Position numbers and translations under genes: made by a program
Assembly (NCBI GenBank): GCA_025769875.1
Contig: JAGFNK010000593.1
Span: 1 to 31,502 of the forward strand
Source: Russula earlei
Taxonomy: Eukaryota; Basidiomycota; Agaricomycetes; Russulales; Russulaceae
DNA length: 31,502 nucleotides
Direction: 5' to 3'
Part shown: positions 11,270 to 22,296 of the stretch, piece by piece
Layout: each line of letters starts with the position of its first letter
Numbering within the stretch: the stretch's first letter is position 1
The notes under the pieces: model-generated
What the model was told of the DNA's origin: nothing
What the model saw: the letters and a program-made list of their open reading frames with translations, nothing else
The model's database searches: none

Positions 11270-13150
11270 ATGGCGACCCACATCTTATTCGAGTCGGCGT
11301 CGGGGTACGCCATTTTCGAAGTCAAACTTCGGGAGGAAATCGCTGCCATGACAGAAGCCGTTCAAAGTTCCATCCAGGACTTGTCACAAATTCAAGAAAA
11401 TGGTCTCCTTGCTGAGCTTTTCCCCGTTCAAAAGTGCCGCCCACGCGCTGGAAAATGCGAACGATATATCAGAGGGTGCGTCCTTATATCCCGTTGACCC
11501 CGCTTGGTTTTGGTTTCTCACGCTGGAGGAGGAGGGCAGGCACCTGTCAACGAGGACTTGAGCGCACTCCTCGAGCTCAACTTGTCAAAACCCAAGGGTG
11601 GCTCATCCATTGTGCTTGGCGTCTCAGAACCGATCCTAGCCAACTCCATTAAAAGCGCTCTCAACATAAAATGCGACACGTCCGAGTCAACAGCGGAACT
11701 CATTCGCGGAGTCCGCTTCCACGCGCCGAAACTGCTCAAGGGCCTACAAACGGACGACCTCACCAAGGCGCAGCTCGGCCTCGGCCACTCCTACTCGCGT
11801 TCAAAATTGAAGTTCAACGTGAATCGCGTCGACAATATGATCATCCAGGCTATTGCTCTGCTCGACCAGCTCGACAAGGATGTCAACCTTTTCTCCATGC
11901 GCATACGCGAGTGGTACGGTTATCACTTCCCCGAGCTCGTTAAACTCGTGCCAGACAACTACGAGTATGCCCGAGTCGCCAAGTTCATTGGTGCCAAGGA
12001 GGCGCTTACCACCGATAAGCTCTCCGACCTAGCCGCCCTTCTCGGCGACGATATCACGCGAGCGCAGAACGTTATCGATGCTGCTGTCGGTTCCATGGGT
12101 TCAAGTCTCTCCGACGTTGATATGCTTAACATCTCGGCCTTCGCCACACGCGTCATCTCCATCGCCGACTACCGCAAGTCCCTCACTTCCTATCTCGCCG
12201 AGAAAATGAATCTTGTCGCTCCCAGTCTTACCGCCCTGCTTGGCGAGCGCATCGGTGCTCGCCTCATCAGTCACGCGGGCTCCCTGACCAACCTTAGCAA
12301 GTATCCAGCCAGCACTGTACAGATTCTCGGCGCAGAGAAAGCCCTTTTTCGCGCCCTCAAAACCAAAGGTAACACGCCCAAGGTGAGCCATCCTCTCTGT
12401 CCGATCTGACTGTGTCCGTTCTCACGTTTCACCAGTACGGACTGATCTACCACTCGACTTTCATTGGTCGTGCGGGCCCCAAACACAAAGGTCGCATCTC
12501 GCGCTTCCTTGCCAACAAATGCTCCATAGCCTCGCGCATCGACTGCTTCTCAGGTAAAATATTCCTCTTTCTCTCTCGTGCGCGCGAGCCCCGCCTGACG
12601 AGTACCCCACAGATACACCAACACCTAAATTTGGCGAGGCCCTCCGCCAGCAGGTGGAAGAACGTCTCGCGTTCTTCGAGACCGGCGCGCCGCCAGGTAA
12701 AAATGCAGATGCGATACGCAAAGTTCTCGATCAGCTTGCCCTTGAGAAGCCAGTGGACGAGGACGAAGACGCGGACGCGGAGATGGAGGATGCTGAACTG
12801 GCGCTTCCTCGCATCGAAGCGGAAGCAGAGCGACCGAGTAAGAAGGACAAGAAGAGAAAGCAGAAACGGAAGTTGGACGAGATGGACGTGGGTGGGAAGG
12901 AGGAAGAGGAAGAGCCGGTGAAGAAGGTCAAGCTGTCGAAGGAGGAGAGGAAGGCGTTGAAGAAGGAGAAGAAGCGCGAGCGAAAGGAGGCCGCCGCAGC
13001 CGCAGCCGCAGAGGTGAGTGGCGTAGTCTTTTATATACTTCAAGGGGCTTATCTCGCGCGTTTTAGGACACGCCTTCAAAGAAGGTGAAAAAGGAGAAAA
13101 GGAGGGAAGAGAAGGAAAAGGCGAAGAAGGAAAAGAAGAGCAAGCACTGA
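11270..13150 (+). CDS. NOP56: Nucleolar protein NOP56 (apparent frameshift)
   Basis: NOP56 is a core protein of box C/D snoRNPs, which guide 2'-O-methylation and early cleavage of pre-rRNA in the nucleolus, together with NOP58, fibrillarin and SNU13. Exons: 11270-11475, about 11535-12382, 12436-12553, 12613-13013 and 13067-13150, for about 551 residues. The N-terminal NOP5NT domain ([19 protein letters not shown]) is followed by [11 protein letters not shown], the coiled-coil region, and the Nop domain with the family signatures [24 protein letters not shown] and [20 protein letters not shown], then [19 protein letters not shown]. The tail (from about residue 440) is acidic and then lysine-rich, as usual. 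The frame breaks once, around 11386-11389: upstream DLSQ and downstream [14 protein letters not shown] align with the family, but they lie one base apart in frame. The acceptor of intron 1 is uncertain between 11531 and 11534. Confidence 0.93.
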
Positions 13151-13436
13151 CCCTTTCGACCCCTACCCTCGATCCTCGTTATCTTCACGATTTGCATATG
13201 TGTAATTTATGCTCAAGGCATGTAATATCGCTCCTTTCCACCTCTTGGCCTCGTCTTCTGGCTGTACCCCCAACAATATCATCGCCTGACTAGGGATGGA
13301 CATGTGACATTGGCATCAACAACTGAGATGAATTGTGTGCTATGGCAACTATTACACAGGATAAATTGATCGGGGATACGTCTCAAAGGTCGTGAATTCG
13401 TATGCGTCGTAAGATGAGGACACGCATTGAGCGTCC

Positions 13437-16400
13437 TCAGTCCGAATGAGTACCATGAGCCTGCATCACGAGCAAATTGGCGTCGATGCCAGCCATCACG
13501 AATGCCGTTCCGACGTCCCCGACAGTCTTCCGCACATCCGAACGCACCGCGCCATGCCCCGTCTCCAGCGTGCGGAGCTCCGCATGATGATCCTCCACCG
13601 CGAGGCGGCGCGACCGCCCTACTACGATGGCAACCGGGTGCTGCAGCGAAAGCAGGCGTGCGCGATACAGAGCGGCGTGCAGCGGCGTGGGACTCGGGAT
13701 CTCCTCGAACGACACGCGCGACAGCGCGTCGCAGAACGGGTGGCGAGCATCCTCGCCAGACGACGCGGGCGTGGCGTACCGCGCCCAGGTGATTTCGTCC
13801 GCAGTCTCGGACTGCAACCGCGTATGCGTGGTCACGTTGCCGTACATCGTGTCTTGGAATCCAACCGTCGTCTGTGCGCGCGGGCGCCCGGCCCCGGCGT
13901 CCTCAGCCACTTTGGCAGGAGACTCGTTCTGTTATGAGACGTACCGACCGCAGAGAGGTGATGGTCACCCCGTTCTTCTGCGCGTTCTCCTCCGCTTCGC
14001 CATCCTGGCTGGTCAGTCCTGCGATATGCGCTGCCTCTGGAGCCGAGACGGTCAGCCTGGATGTCGCGTTTGACTATGCGCACCACTGTTGCGCGGACGC
14101 GCGAGTTGGCACACAGTTGCACGACAAAATCCAAGGCAAGCCTGTCATCTGGTCCACCAAAGAAGGGGAGGAACAGGTGGGCCTGCTCGCGCACGCCGAA
14201 TGGCGCGTGGCCGATAAGCAACGCGACATGCGTCCCCGCTTTCGAAAACACCCCGCGCACAAAGTGCGAGTGGACCAAGGAAGTGGAGCGATCTGTGCGA
14301 AAGAGGGAGTCGAAAGGCGTGGTCCAATCTTGCGCCGCACTTGGGGTGCCCGTGTCTGAGATCTCAGGTGTCTGCGCCGAAAGAAGCCATGGCACCAACA
14401 CAAGTTGTGTGCCGACTTCATGAACGTGTTCGGCGACGCTGGTCGCGAGCGAGTCAAATGGCACGATAGACAGGGCAGCTGACACGGGCAACCCATTCAG
14501 TTCCGCAAACGTGCGGAAGATCGCGATTAAAGGATCTGTGTGCAATAGCGTCTCCGTGGTAGAGGACTTCATGACGTCCGACGGCCGATCAGCCAGCTCA
14601 ATGAGGCGTAGAGCACCAAAATGGGGAAGAGCGTCCGCTTGGTTTCCAGGAATTTGGCTCAATGTGCTTCCTGTCTGAGAGTAAGCAGGCGGTGGAGACT
14701 GAAGGAGTTGTGTGAGCGCCATCATGCTCGGTAGGTGTTCGAGCTTGTCAAGAACTACGGTGAAACGACGCTTCGTTACCCCTCCTTCGTCGTCTTTCGT
14801 ACTTAGCGTACGACTACCAGCGCCACTCTCGTTGTCCGCGGGACCATGAACATTTGCAAACGATGGGCCAGTGACGGTAGCGCGCGTACGAAGGTGAGGA
14901 GGGTAAAGGAAGGAAACCGTGGGGGTAGTGGCGAAAGTGAGGAGAAGGGCTTCGAGAACAAACATAGAGAAAACGAGCTATGGAGGGCAGATAAGTAGAC
15001 ACGAAAAAACGACGGGATATTACGTACCCTCGTCAAAATACCGGCCGACAATCCGACGTTGAGCACGATCAGCTCGATCAGTCTTAGAGGACAAAGATTA
15101 GTTAGGACGATGTCATGATAATTAGGCCGAACTGACCCTTTGCAGCTCATCAAAGATCCTATCGTACTGGCCTCACGCCAACTGAAGCCAATGTACCTCG
15201 CCGCCAGCGTACATCCGCCAAATTTACCTGCGAAAGCCAGCACACAGATACAGATCGTAAATCCCCATATTGTCCCTAACAAGAAAGTTGTATCAGGCAA
15301 TGATCCAAGGTTCTGGCATGGATGGACTTACCTGTGTTTAGCAAGCCAAGATCGGTCGAGAGGCCGGAGAGTGTGAAATACTGAGGAAGATCAGCTCAAG
15401 TGTCCATCGCGGACCAGGAAAGCTCACTAGGGGCAGGAATATCACCGAGACCATATCTTCTAGCTTCTCTGTCAGAGCGATCGCAAGGCCACCATCACGC
15501 GGAACGATGACTCCGGCGAGGAATGCGCCTGTGCGTTACGTTAAGATACATGGACGCACCATTGGAGAAAAACTGATACCGAATACCGCATGGACGCCGA
15601 TGACGTCGGTGAAAAATGCCGATGCAAACAGAACGAGGATCGTGATGGTCATGAAAAACATGGTCGGACCGTTCTCCGTCGAGCCTGTGTTGCGAGCGAG
15701 CCAGAGGAGCACTCTGCTCACAACGAATAGTATGAAGAGCGTCCAGGCGATGCAAACGAGCAAGATCCACACGGCAGTGAGCCCACTCCCAGCATTTACG
15801 AGCGCAACGCTGAGGGCAAGCAGCGTCCATCCGATTATGTCATTGCCGACACCGGCCGACAAGACGACTATTCCGACGGTCGTGTCCAGCAGCTTGAGCT
15901 CTGTCAGGATGCGGCACAACACGGGAAATGCTGTGATCGAGTATGCGACGCCTGTAAAGAGCATGAAATGGGTGTAGGACACCTGGGACGCGTCGATGAA
16001 GTGATGGTGCAGTGGAATGGCGAGCGCTGCTCCGAGACCAAAAGGAATGGTGATACCGGCGGCGGCGACAGTGAGGGAGAGACGTGCATTGCGGCGGATA
16101 ATGGCCGTATCGATCTCGAGCCCAACGAGAAAGAGAAATAGACACAAGCCGATGTTTGCAACAAGGGAGAGGTAGGGTATAGACTCTGGGGGAAAGATGT
16201 GTTTGGAAAAGCCAGGTATACGTCCAAAAGCAGTTGGGCCTGAGAATCGGATTAGTTCCAACACATTCATAAAGGAGCAGACATCATACCAAGGAGGATA
16301 CCCCCAAGCACCTCCGCGATGACTCGAGGCTGTCGTATCTTTCGCAGCACGAGGCTGAGGATCTGAGTTGTGAGGATGATGATACCTGGTCAGGCGTTCA

Positions 16401-16642
16401 GTGGGATGGACGAGAAACCATTCGTGTGTATCTAACTGACCAACTTGTATGATCCATAGTCTCAGGGGATCTGTCGTGTTGAACTTTGTAGGATCTTTCC
16501 CCGTCAAGAGACCACCCTAAAGACGATTCTTGAGAATGAGGATTAAAAATCAAAAAGAAAGAGGACATGCCTGGTCCGGAGCGGCCCGAACTTTCAAGGC
16601 TGACTTGGAGAGGTCTATGACCTGCCTTGAGAACTGCGACAT
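13437..16642 (-). CDS. KHA1: KHA1-type K+/H+ antiporter (CPA2 family)
   Basis: On the minus strand I place exons 16642-16571, 16516-16441, 16385-16290, 16239-15580, 15528-15428, 15380-15332, 15275-15137, 15082-15028, 14977-13945 and 13871-13437, about 904 residues. The first 440 residues form the Na+/H+ exchanger fold: LRKIRQPRVIAEVLGGILLG, GPTAFGRIPGF, ANIGLCLFLFLVGLEID, AYSITAFPVLCRILTEL and the AGVGNDIIGW motif, whose Asn-Asp pair is the expected ion-binding site. The remaining 460 residues form the soluble domain of fungal KHA1 proteins, ending in RKTVGDVGTAFVMAGIDANL. In yeast, Kha1 works in Golgi-type membranes for K+ and pH homeostasis. Intron 1 appears to start with GC. Around 14050-14060 the frame shifts by one base; either an indel or an extra 49-bp intron (14083-14035) would explain it. 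The gene is tail-to-tail with NOP56, 286 bp apart. Confidence 0.88.
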
Positions 16643-19600
16643 GCTTGCAGGTCAAAGGAACCGGACTCGAGGCGATGAGGGCCCAAGATAAGAGCTAACC
16701 GAACCTCGCAGGTTGCGGGAGGATAAATTTTTATCAAGTCATGATCATGCCCTACATCTAGGAACGCTTGGTCCCTTTTTTGTCCACCACTGCACTGAAG
16801 CACGGGTTCCGTCCGAACACGTGCCTGTGCATTGCCACCGCGTGATCTGACTGATCTGATGCCTCCAAGAGCGATTTTAAAAGTGGAGATATAATGGAGG
16901 CATTGCACGATGCCACTGCCTCCTACCTCCCGTCCAACTGGCCATCGGGATATTGGTGGGTAGGTGCCCCCGTCCGCCCTTACTGTACCGCCAAGATCCA
17001 CAGCACGACCTGAATTTCAGTCGCGCATAATCCGTTTGTCGACAACGTCCCCACGTGTATCAAATCGATAGAACGCTACTACAGTTTGAGCCCTGTAGGG
17101 CTCTCCTAACGTAACGACTTTCCGCTGCCAGACGACGCGTCGATAACGCCGTCCGCAGCATCCGCGGCACAGCGTTATATCTTTAGCTGCAAAGAAGAAG
17201 AATAAGGCAAAGAATGCCCACGCGCTCGTTGTTGCACTGCCAGGTCTGCGATCGACTGTGCATTCTTGCCCCAGGCCCCAGCCGCGGCGATCCAAATGGC
17301 ACGCGGCGAAATCCAAGTCGGTATTGTTGAATCGGGAACACGCAATATGCATATCTCTGCGCCGTCTCCATCTCCCCGGGCCGAGATCCTTACCAGTCTG
17401 CGTCATGGACAGCTCAAGAGCGCTCGTGACTGATAGAGGCTAATTTGAGGATCGCATCTAAAAAATGCCAGTTGGTTATCCTGGATCCTGGTAGACCTGT
17501 CCAAACATTTCTGTTTGTTGTATCCAACCCCAACCGTGGATGGAAATGAGCGGAATTTGGCCCGACGCTTCACGTAAGCCGATCGTACATTAAACTAATA
17601 CCTCGACAGATCAGACTCACGCAACTATTGCTTGGAAATTTCCTCCGCTATCAATAACGTAGACCGCTACGATGAGGCAAAAACAAGCCAGCAACGCCAA
17701 GCAGCGCGTAGGGCACTGGCGCGAACTATCGCGAGGGATCCATCATATCGGCCCTGGAGTGATTGCGAAATGTCTTGTCATGTTTCAGTCGGTGGTCTGG
17801 CGGAGTCCAACAGTCAGGCGGTGTTGTGCATTTAATATGATGGCCGAGGGTTTATCCCGCCCGCCTGTACCAAGGACCGACTTTGCGCCCAAGTTACAGG
17901 GGCATCCACCCTGCGTGATGGATGGAGTGGTCGTGGTCTCATCAGCCCGAAAAAAGATCCGAGCTACGAGGATTCAATCCCATTGTTTAGTGGCGCCAGG
18001 CAGACCGCGCAATCGAGGGCGTGACGCATGTTGTTGTTTGGCGCACCGCCAGTGAATGATACAGTAGCTTCAGATAGATTTGGAGTCAAGCCCATGACGG
18101 ACGCATGTGATGCATGAATCAGTTTTGGCAGCTCAGTAACTCCTTTGGGGTTGATGGCTAAAATGCACATGCCACTGTCTTTTTTACGGCGCTGCGCCCG
18201 TTCGACGAGGCACTTCACCCTCAATCTCAATACTGCATCCCATTTTACCACCGTGCAGCCAGCCAGAGACCCTTTAAGAACACCGTGCGAAAGAAGGTAC
18301 CCCATGGTTGCTCGACCCCGTACCGCACCCATCAGATCCGTGCCCTGTGGAACTCTAGAAAGAAAAAGGATCTTCTCAAGCCTCCTTGGAGGTGCGTTGT
18401 CTCCGCCTGCACCCTTGATAGGCCATCGGAGAAGTCGTGGTGATCTGCTTCGATGACGGCCTAGGAGCGCTCCTTCCTGCCTCCCATCACCGCTCTTCTG
18501 CTTTGCTCGCCCTGGCGTCTCGCCGTTCGTGCCAACAGCAAATCGGGCGCCTTTCGCCACCCCCACGATGTTGATTTTCCCCGTGCGGAATCAGATGCAA
18601 GCGCGCTATGCGCGATCTTCATTCACACACCCAACGTTGGCTCCGAGCCAAGGATACAAACTGCACGACTACGACCGCCACCGAGACTGTCAGATGATGC
18701 CGGTCTCAGCCACAGCCACAGCGACAAGCGTGATTTTGTTTGTCGTTGACAACGATGTTCGACCACTTGTGGAGGGGAGGTGTTTTGTTTGGGGGGGTGC
18801 AGTGAACTTGTTGCGATGCGCAAATAGCGCTGTCGAGGATCGTATAGCAGTTGAATCACCATCTCCTGGGTAACGACGCCAGTGGGGGCTCACCACGTTG
18901 TCTCCTGAGGGGCGGTCAACCCAACCCGACAGTGCCGAGAGCGCCAAGTTTACCCGTGGTGCCCGTGTCAAATAACTCACCATTTGTTCGGGGCGTTGTC
19001 AAACAATATTCCATCAGTTTCTATTTAAGTAACAGCGCTGTCCGCCCTCGCGGCGGTGTGTGCTATCAGTCATTCATGTGCTACGCGTCGTCGTTTCCCA
19101 ACCCCTGGCCCTGTCGTCCATGTCACTGTTCACTGACGCCGGTCCCTATCCTTTTCGCGTTGTTCCGTTTGTTTCGGCATACTCTGGTCGCACGGGCTGT
19201 AAAGCATCCTGTGGACGCTCCACCGGTCGCCCCACAAACACCCCAAGACACGCACCAGGGATCCCATGGTGCTGCGTGCGCCGCGCGCTCGCCTCGCCGT
19301 GCCTTGTGTCTGATGGGCGTTTATTGTGCGTTTCCGCTAGACAGGAGCTTAGACGAGAGAAATTTTTTTAAGAAACCTTCCTGTCTTCCCCTCCGTCACC
19401 CAACTATCCTGGATCCACCACACCAAGTAGTGGCAGTATCTTGCCATTTCTGGCAATAGGGTATATCGTTCGTGATTTCCTTATTACTCGACGACCTACG
19501 TTTGGGGGCTCGTATGTGTATGACGTTCCAGTCCAACGGTGATGACGCGACTTTGCGAAGCGGCCGAGGCCAGGCCATGCGTGTGCACACATACCGTACC

Positions 19601-20400
19601 CCTCTTAGCCCTTGCGCCCATGGCACACGAGCCGTGTCATCGTTTACCCGCGTCTTCGTCTCGCGCTCGAATGACCCGATGTTCGCGCTCGAAGGAAATA
19701 ACTGCGGGGTACGGCGTAGCCAAGGGGCTCGGTCAGTCACGGCACGAACGGGGCAACGTGCAGGAGCAGCAGTTGAGCTCCTCCGGGCTCCGGTCAGCAG
19801 TCAGGAGATGCCGGCCAGCCAGCGAGCGAGCGTTCCTCGTTGCGGGTTTGGGCGTGTTTTCAATTTTACGTCCTCGCCACTCCAACGACGTTCGCCATCA
19901 TGGCCCCAGCGTGTGCCATCTCTCTCTTGCGACGACGGGAAGGTCCTTTGTTGGACGCGATCTTCTTTTCGTCTATATCCGCGCCGCGGCACCTCTTCCT
20001 TTTCCGAGAGAGCTGATGCAATCAAATTGAAGAATCGAAATCGACGCCGACCGTTGTGTACTACTGCACGCGTTCTGTTATCATACCTTACATGTGGGCA
20101 CATATGTGGGACATAGGAGGTTACATGTGTGTGGGCTCGCGACGCCCCCAATCTCCAACCTGAGCACAAGGCGCTGCCGAGTTCGCACGTCTTGAGTTCG
20201 CACGTCTCTTGCTGAAGCGACGACCGAACTCCGACGCATTGGCCTCGTCAGTCACAACCGGATGTCCACTTTTCTGGGTCACCAGGTGATATGATTTGAA
20301 TAAGGGGCTGTACACACACAGCCCCCAACCCAAATAACGCCTGCATAAAAGTCCTTTGTACCCATCCCCTCTCTAATAAGCCCATTCCCCGGTTGTGGTG
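16643..20400. other. Gene-poor intergenic region
   Basis: Nothing convincing is coded in these 3.7 kb. The longest open frames (17964-18566 minus, 18851-19459 plus, 19472-20116 plus) lack recognisable motifs, and their composition looks like chance in GC-rich DNA. A TATA-like motif (ctatttaag) at about 19021 precedes short frames with no clear gene. A 15-base unit (gagttcgcacgtct plus t or c) is duplicated in tandem at 20179-20208. Just upstream of 20401, a cataaaag box at about 20344 may be the promoter of the next gene. Confidence 0.4.
20179..20208. repeat. Tandem duplication of a 15-bp unit
   Basis: The unit gagttcgcacgtctt occurs at 20179-20193 and, with one difference at its last base, at 20194-20208, about 200 bp upstream of the small gene at 20401. 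Confidence 0.8.
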
Positions 20401-21005
20401 ATGAATTTTCACTTAGGGACCCGTCGGTCGGCGGTCCCATCCTCTGCCAGTGTCGCCCCCGCTGCCAGCTCTGTGAAGGATGATTTCCCGGAGGCGTTGA
20501 CCTACCGCTACAACGACAACAGCGCCTGGGTGCCGGCGGCAAGGTCTCACGAGGCGAGTGTTTTTTTTTTTTTCTTTTTTTTTTTAAAAATCTTTCTTTT
20601 TACGCCCGTCGGTTGACGATGTTCGGTTGGTTCGCGTGCATACAGGAAGCCATCGACCTCGCAAAACACGCATACCCAGAGCTGCGGAGCGTCCGCCGCG
20701 ATCGCATCACGTTCCACACGACGGGCAAGTCGAGCATAGCGTGCATCACGCCGGCGGCATGGCAACTCGTCGTACGGCGGCTCCCCCCCTATCACGTCGT
20801 TGACGTTAAAATTCGGGACATGGAAGGGCTGGAGGGCGACGCGGAGCTCCCAGAATATCCTTACATGAACTTGATCCCGTACGCCGTGCCGAAGGACAAG
20901 GAGGAGCAGCGACACCAGCAGAATGAACGACCCCAGTCCGGATGTGGCGATGGCGGGAGTCGGCTGCGGCGCGTGTTAAGTTTCGTTCGAGGGCCGGACA
21001 CTTAG
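20401..21005 (+). CDS. Unknown protein, paralogue 1 of a tandem pair
   Basis: Two exons (20401-20553 and 20646-21005) encode about 170 residues. The intron (92 bp) starts with GC (GAG then gcgagt) and ends in tacag. It contains long T runs near 20563-20585. The splice position is supported by the neighbour at 22297, whose intron lies at exactly the same codon (SHE|EAID here, TYE|EAID there). The shared domain runs from about residue 34 to 110: a YRYNDNSAWVPAA segment, the EEAIDLAKHAYPELR helix, an RRDRITF strand, then AWQLVVRRLPPYHVVDVKI. The C-terminal 45 residues are basic and glutamine-rich, without a known motif. No signal peptide or membrane helix is visible. I do not recognise the family by name and infer no function. 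A cataaaag box lies about 55 bp upstream of the ATG. Confidence 0.65.
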
Positions 21006-22296
21006 AGCTGCCCTTCATGCTCATTCAACAATTGCCGCTGCTCGGTTATTCCAACACATGTCATACAGTACATTTTGTTTTTTTGTTCGGAACGTGATCG
21101 ATGTACCTGTATATCGAGTAGACCGTGAGATTAAGCCCCCCTGAGGAGGTTAAACCGGACCAATGGCAATGCCGTCACAAATATCGCGTGAGAGCCTTCT
21201 ATCACTCTCCACACCGGTTGATCGATTTTATGTGGCAAATCATGTTTCGATGTGACCTCTGGGACCTGTCGCATGTCCGTGATGGTCATGATGATGATTG
21301 AATGAAAGTTGATAAGTGTCAGCTGTTGATTTGTTCGCTGTTTGACTCATGCCAGTGCTCTCCCCACACTGGGGGAAGGAGTGAGACGTCTAAGTGAGCC
21401 ATGTGTCTACAACGACACGATTGTTCGAGACGTGCCATGGTAACCATGATGCGGGGTATCAGCGATAACAAGAGTCGCGGCGCCGACTACAGTTATAAAA
21501 CAATTACAACTTCCCTGTCCGGCGCAGAGCATATCTGTATTCTGTAACTTATCATCCGACACTCGGGGGTCGTTCTCCGTGAGTCATTCTGTGTTATGGC
21601 GCTGGGGAACTGAGCGGAGACGCCACGGCCCACCGCACATGACACACATCCAACTACAGTATCGTACGGTACGTGACCCGAGTAGACGAAAGTTCCATTG
21701 GTCCTGTCTCACGCGGAGAGTCACGAGATGTGGATTCATTGGATTGGTGTGGGTGTGGTGATACTAGGATCCCGTTGTTTAGGGCACTGGGGTACTTCTA
21801 CTTCTAGATAGATGGTTTGCTGTACCTGGCTGTCCGAGTCCGAGCACTCGCGCGTACGTGGATTGTTGGTTCAAAAGGCTGGACGTCATTCCCTGGCTGT
21901 TCAGTTCCACATGGAAGGATCCAAGGGAAGCACAGCACCGGCCCTGAGCCCACAACTACAAGACTCTCGACCGAGGCGCCTGTCCCGAATCCCTCAAAAA
22001 TGACGATGACTCGGCACAATACGGGGGCGGTGCCCTCGTGTAGTGTTCGGCGGGCGCAGATCGAGCTCATCGAGCCCGGCTTGAGTCACTGAGATAGAAG
22101 CTGTTATGTGCACAGAGTGCTCGCATCACCCCGTATTTATGTTGATTGAACTGACAATGGGCGGCGTCGCACTGCCTCATTTGTCCCCTGGTAGGATTAG
22201 GCGCTGAGTGTAGTACATATTCAGCCCCGTCAGGGTAGGATCCAGACTTTCTGGTCAGCCCAATCTATCTTTACGCCCCCTCATTTCCCCCCAGCC
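21006..22296. other. Spacer between the tandem paralogues
   Basis: No gene is supported in this 1.3-kb region. A TATA-like gttataaaac lies at about 21492. Overlapping short frames on both strands near 21800-22090 have no recognisable motif. No third copy of the paralogue domain is visible. Confidence 0.4.

Noticed and set aside
12447..13079. A 210-codon minus-strand frame opposite NOP56
   Set aside because: It is the antisense of the lysine/glutamate-rich NOP56 tail (leucine-rich translation) and crosses NOP56 introns.
17964..18566. A 200-codon minus-strand frame in the gene-poor region
   Set aside because: No domain, no splice partners and no family wording; it looks like chance in GC-rich sequence, though a lineage-specific gene cannot be excluded.
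18851..20116. Two + strand frames of 202 and 214 codons
   Set aside because: Composition is Arg/Pro/Ser-rich without motifs, and the frames overlap equally long alternatives on both strands.
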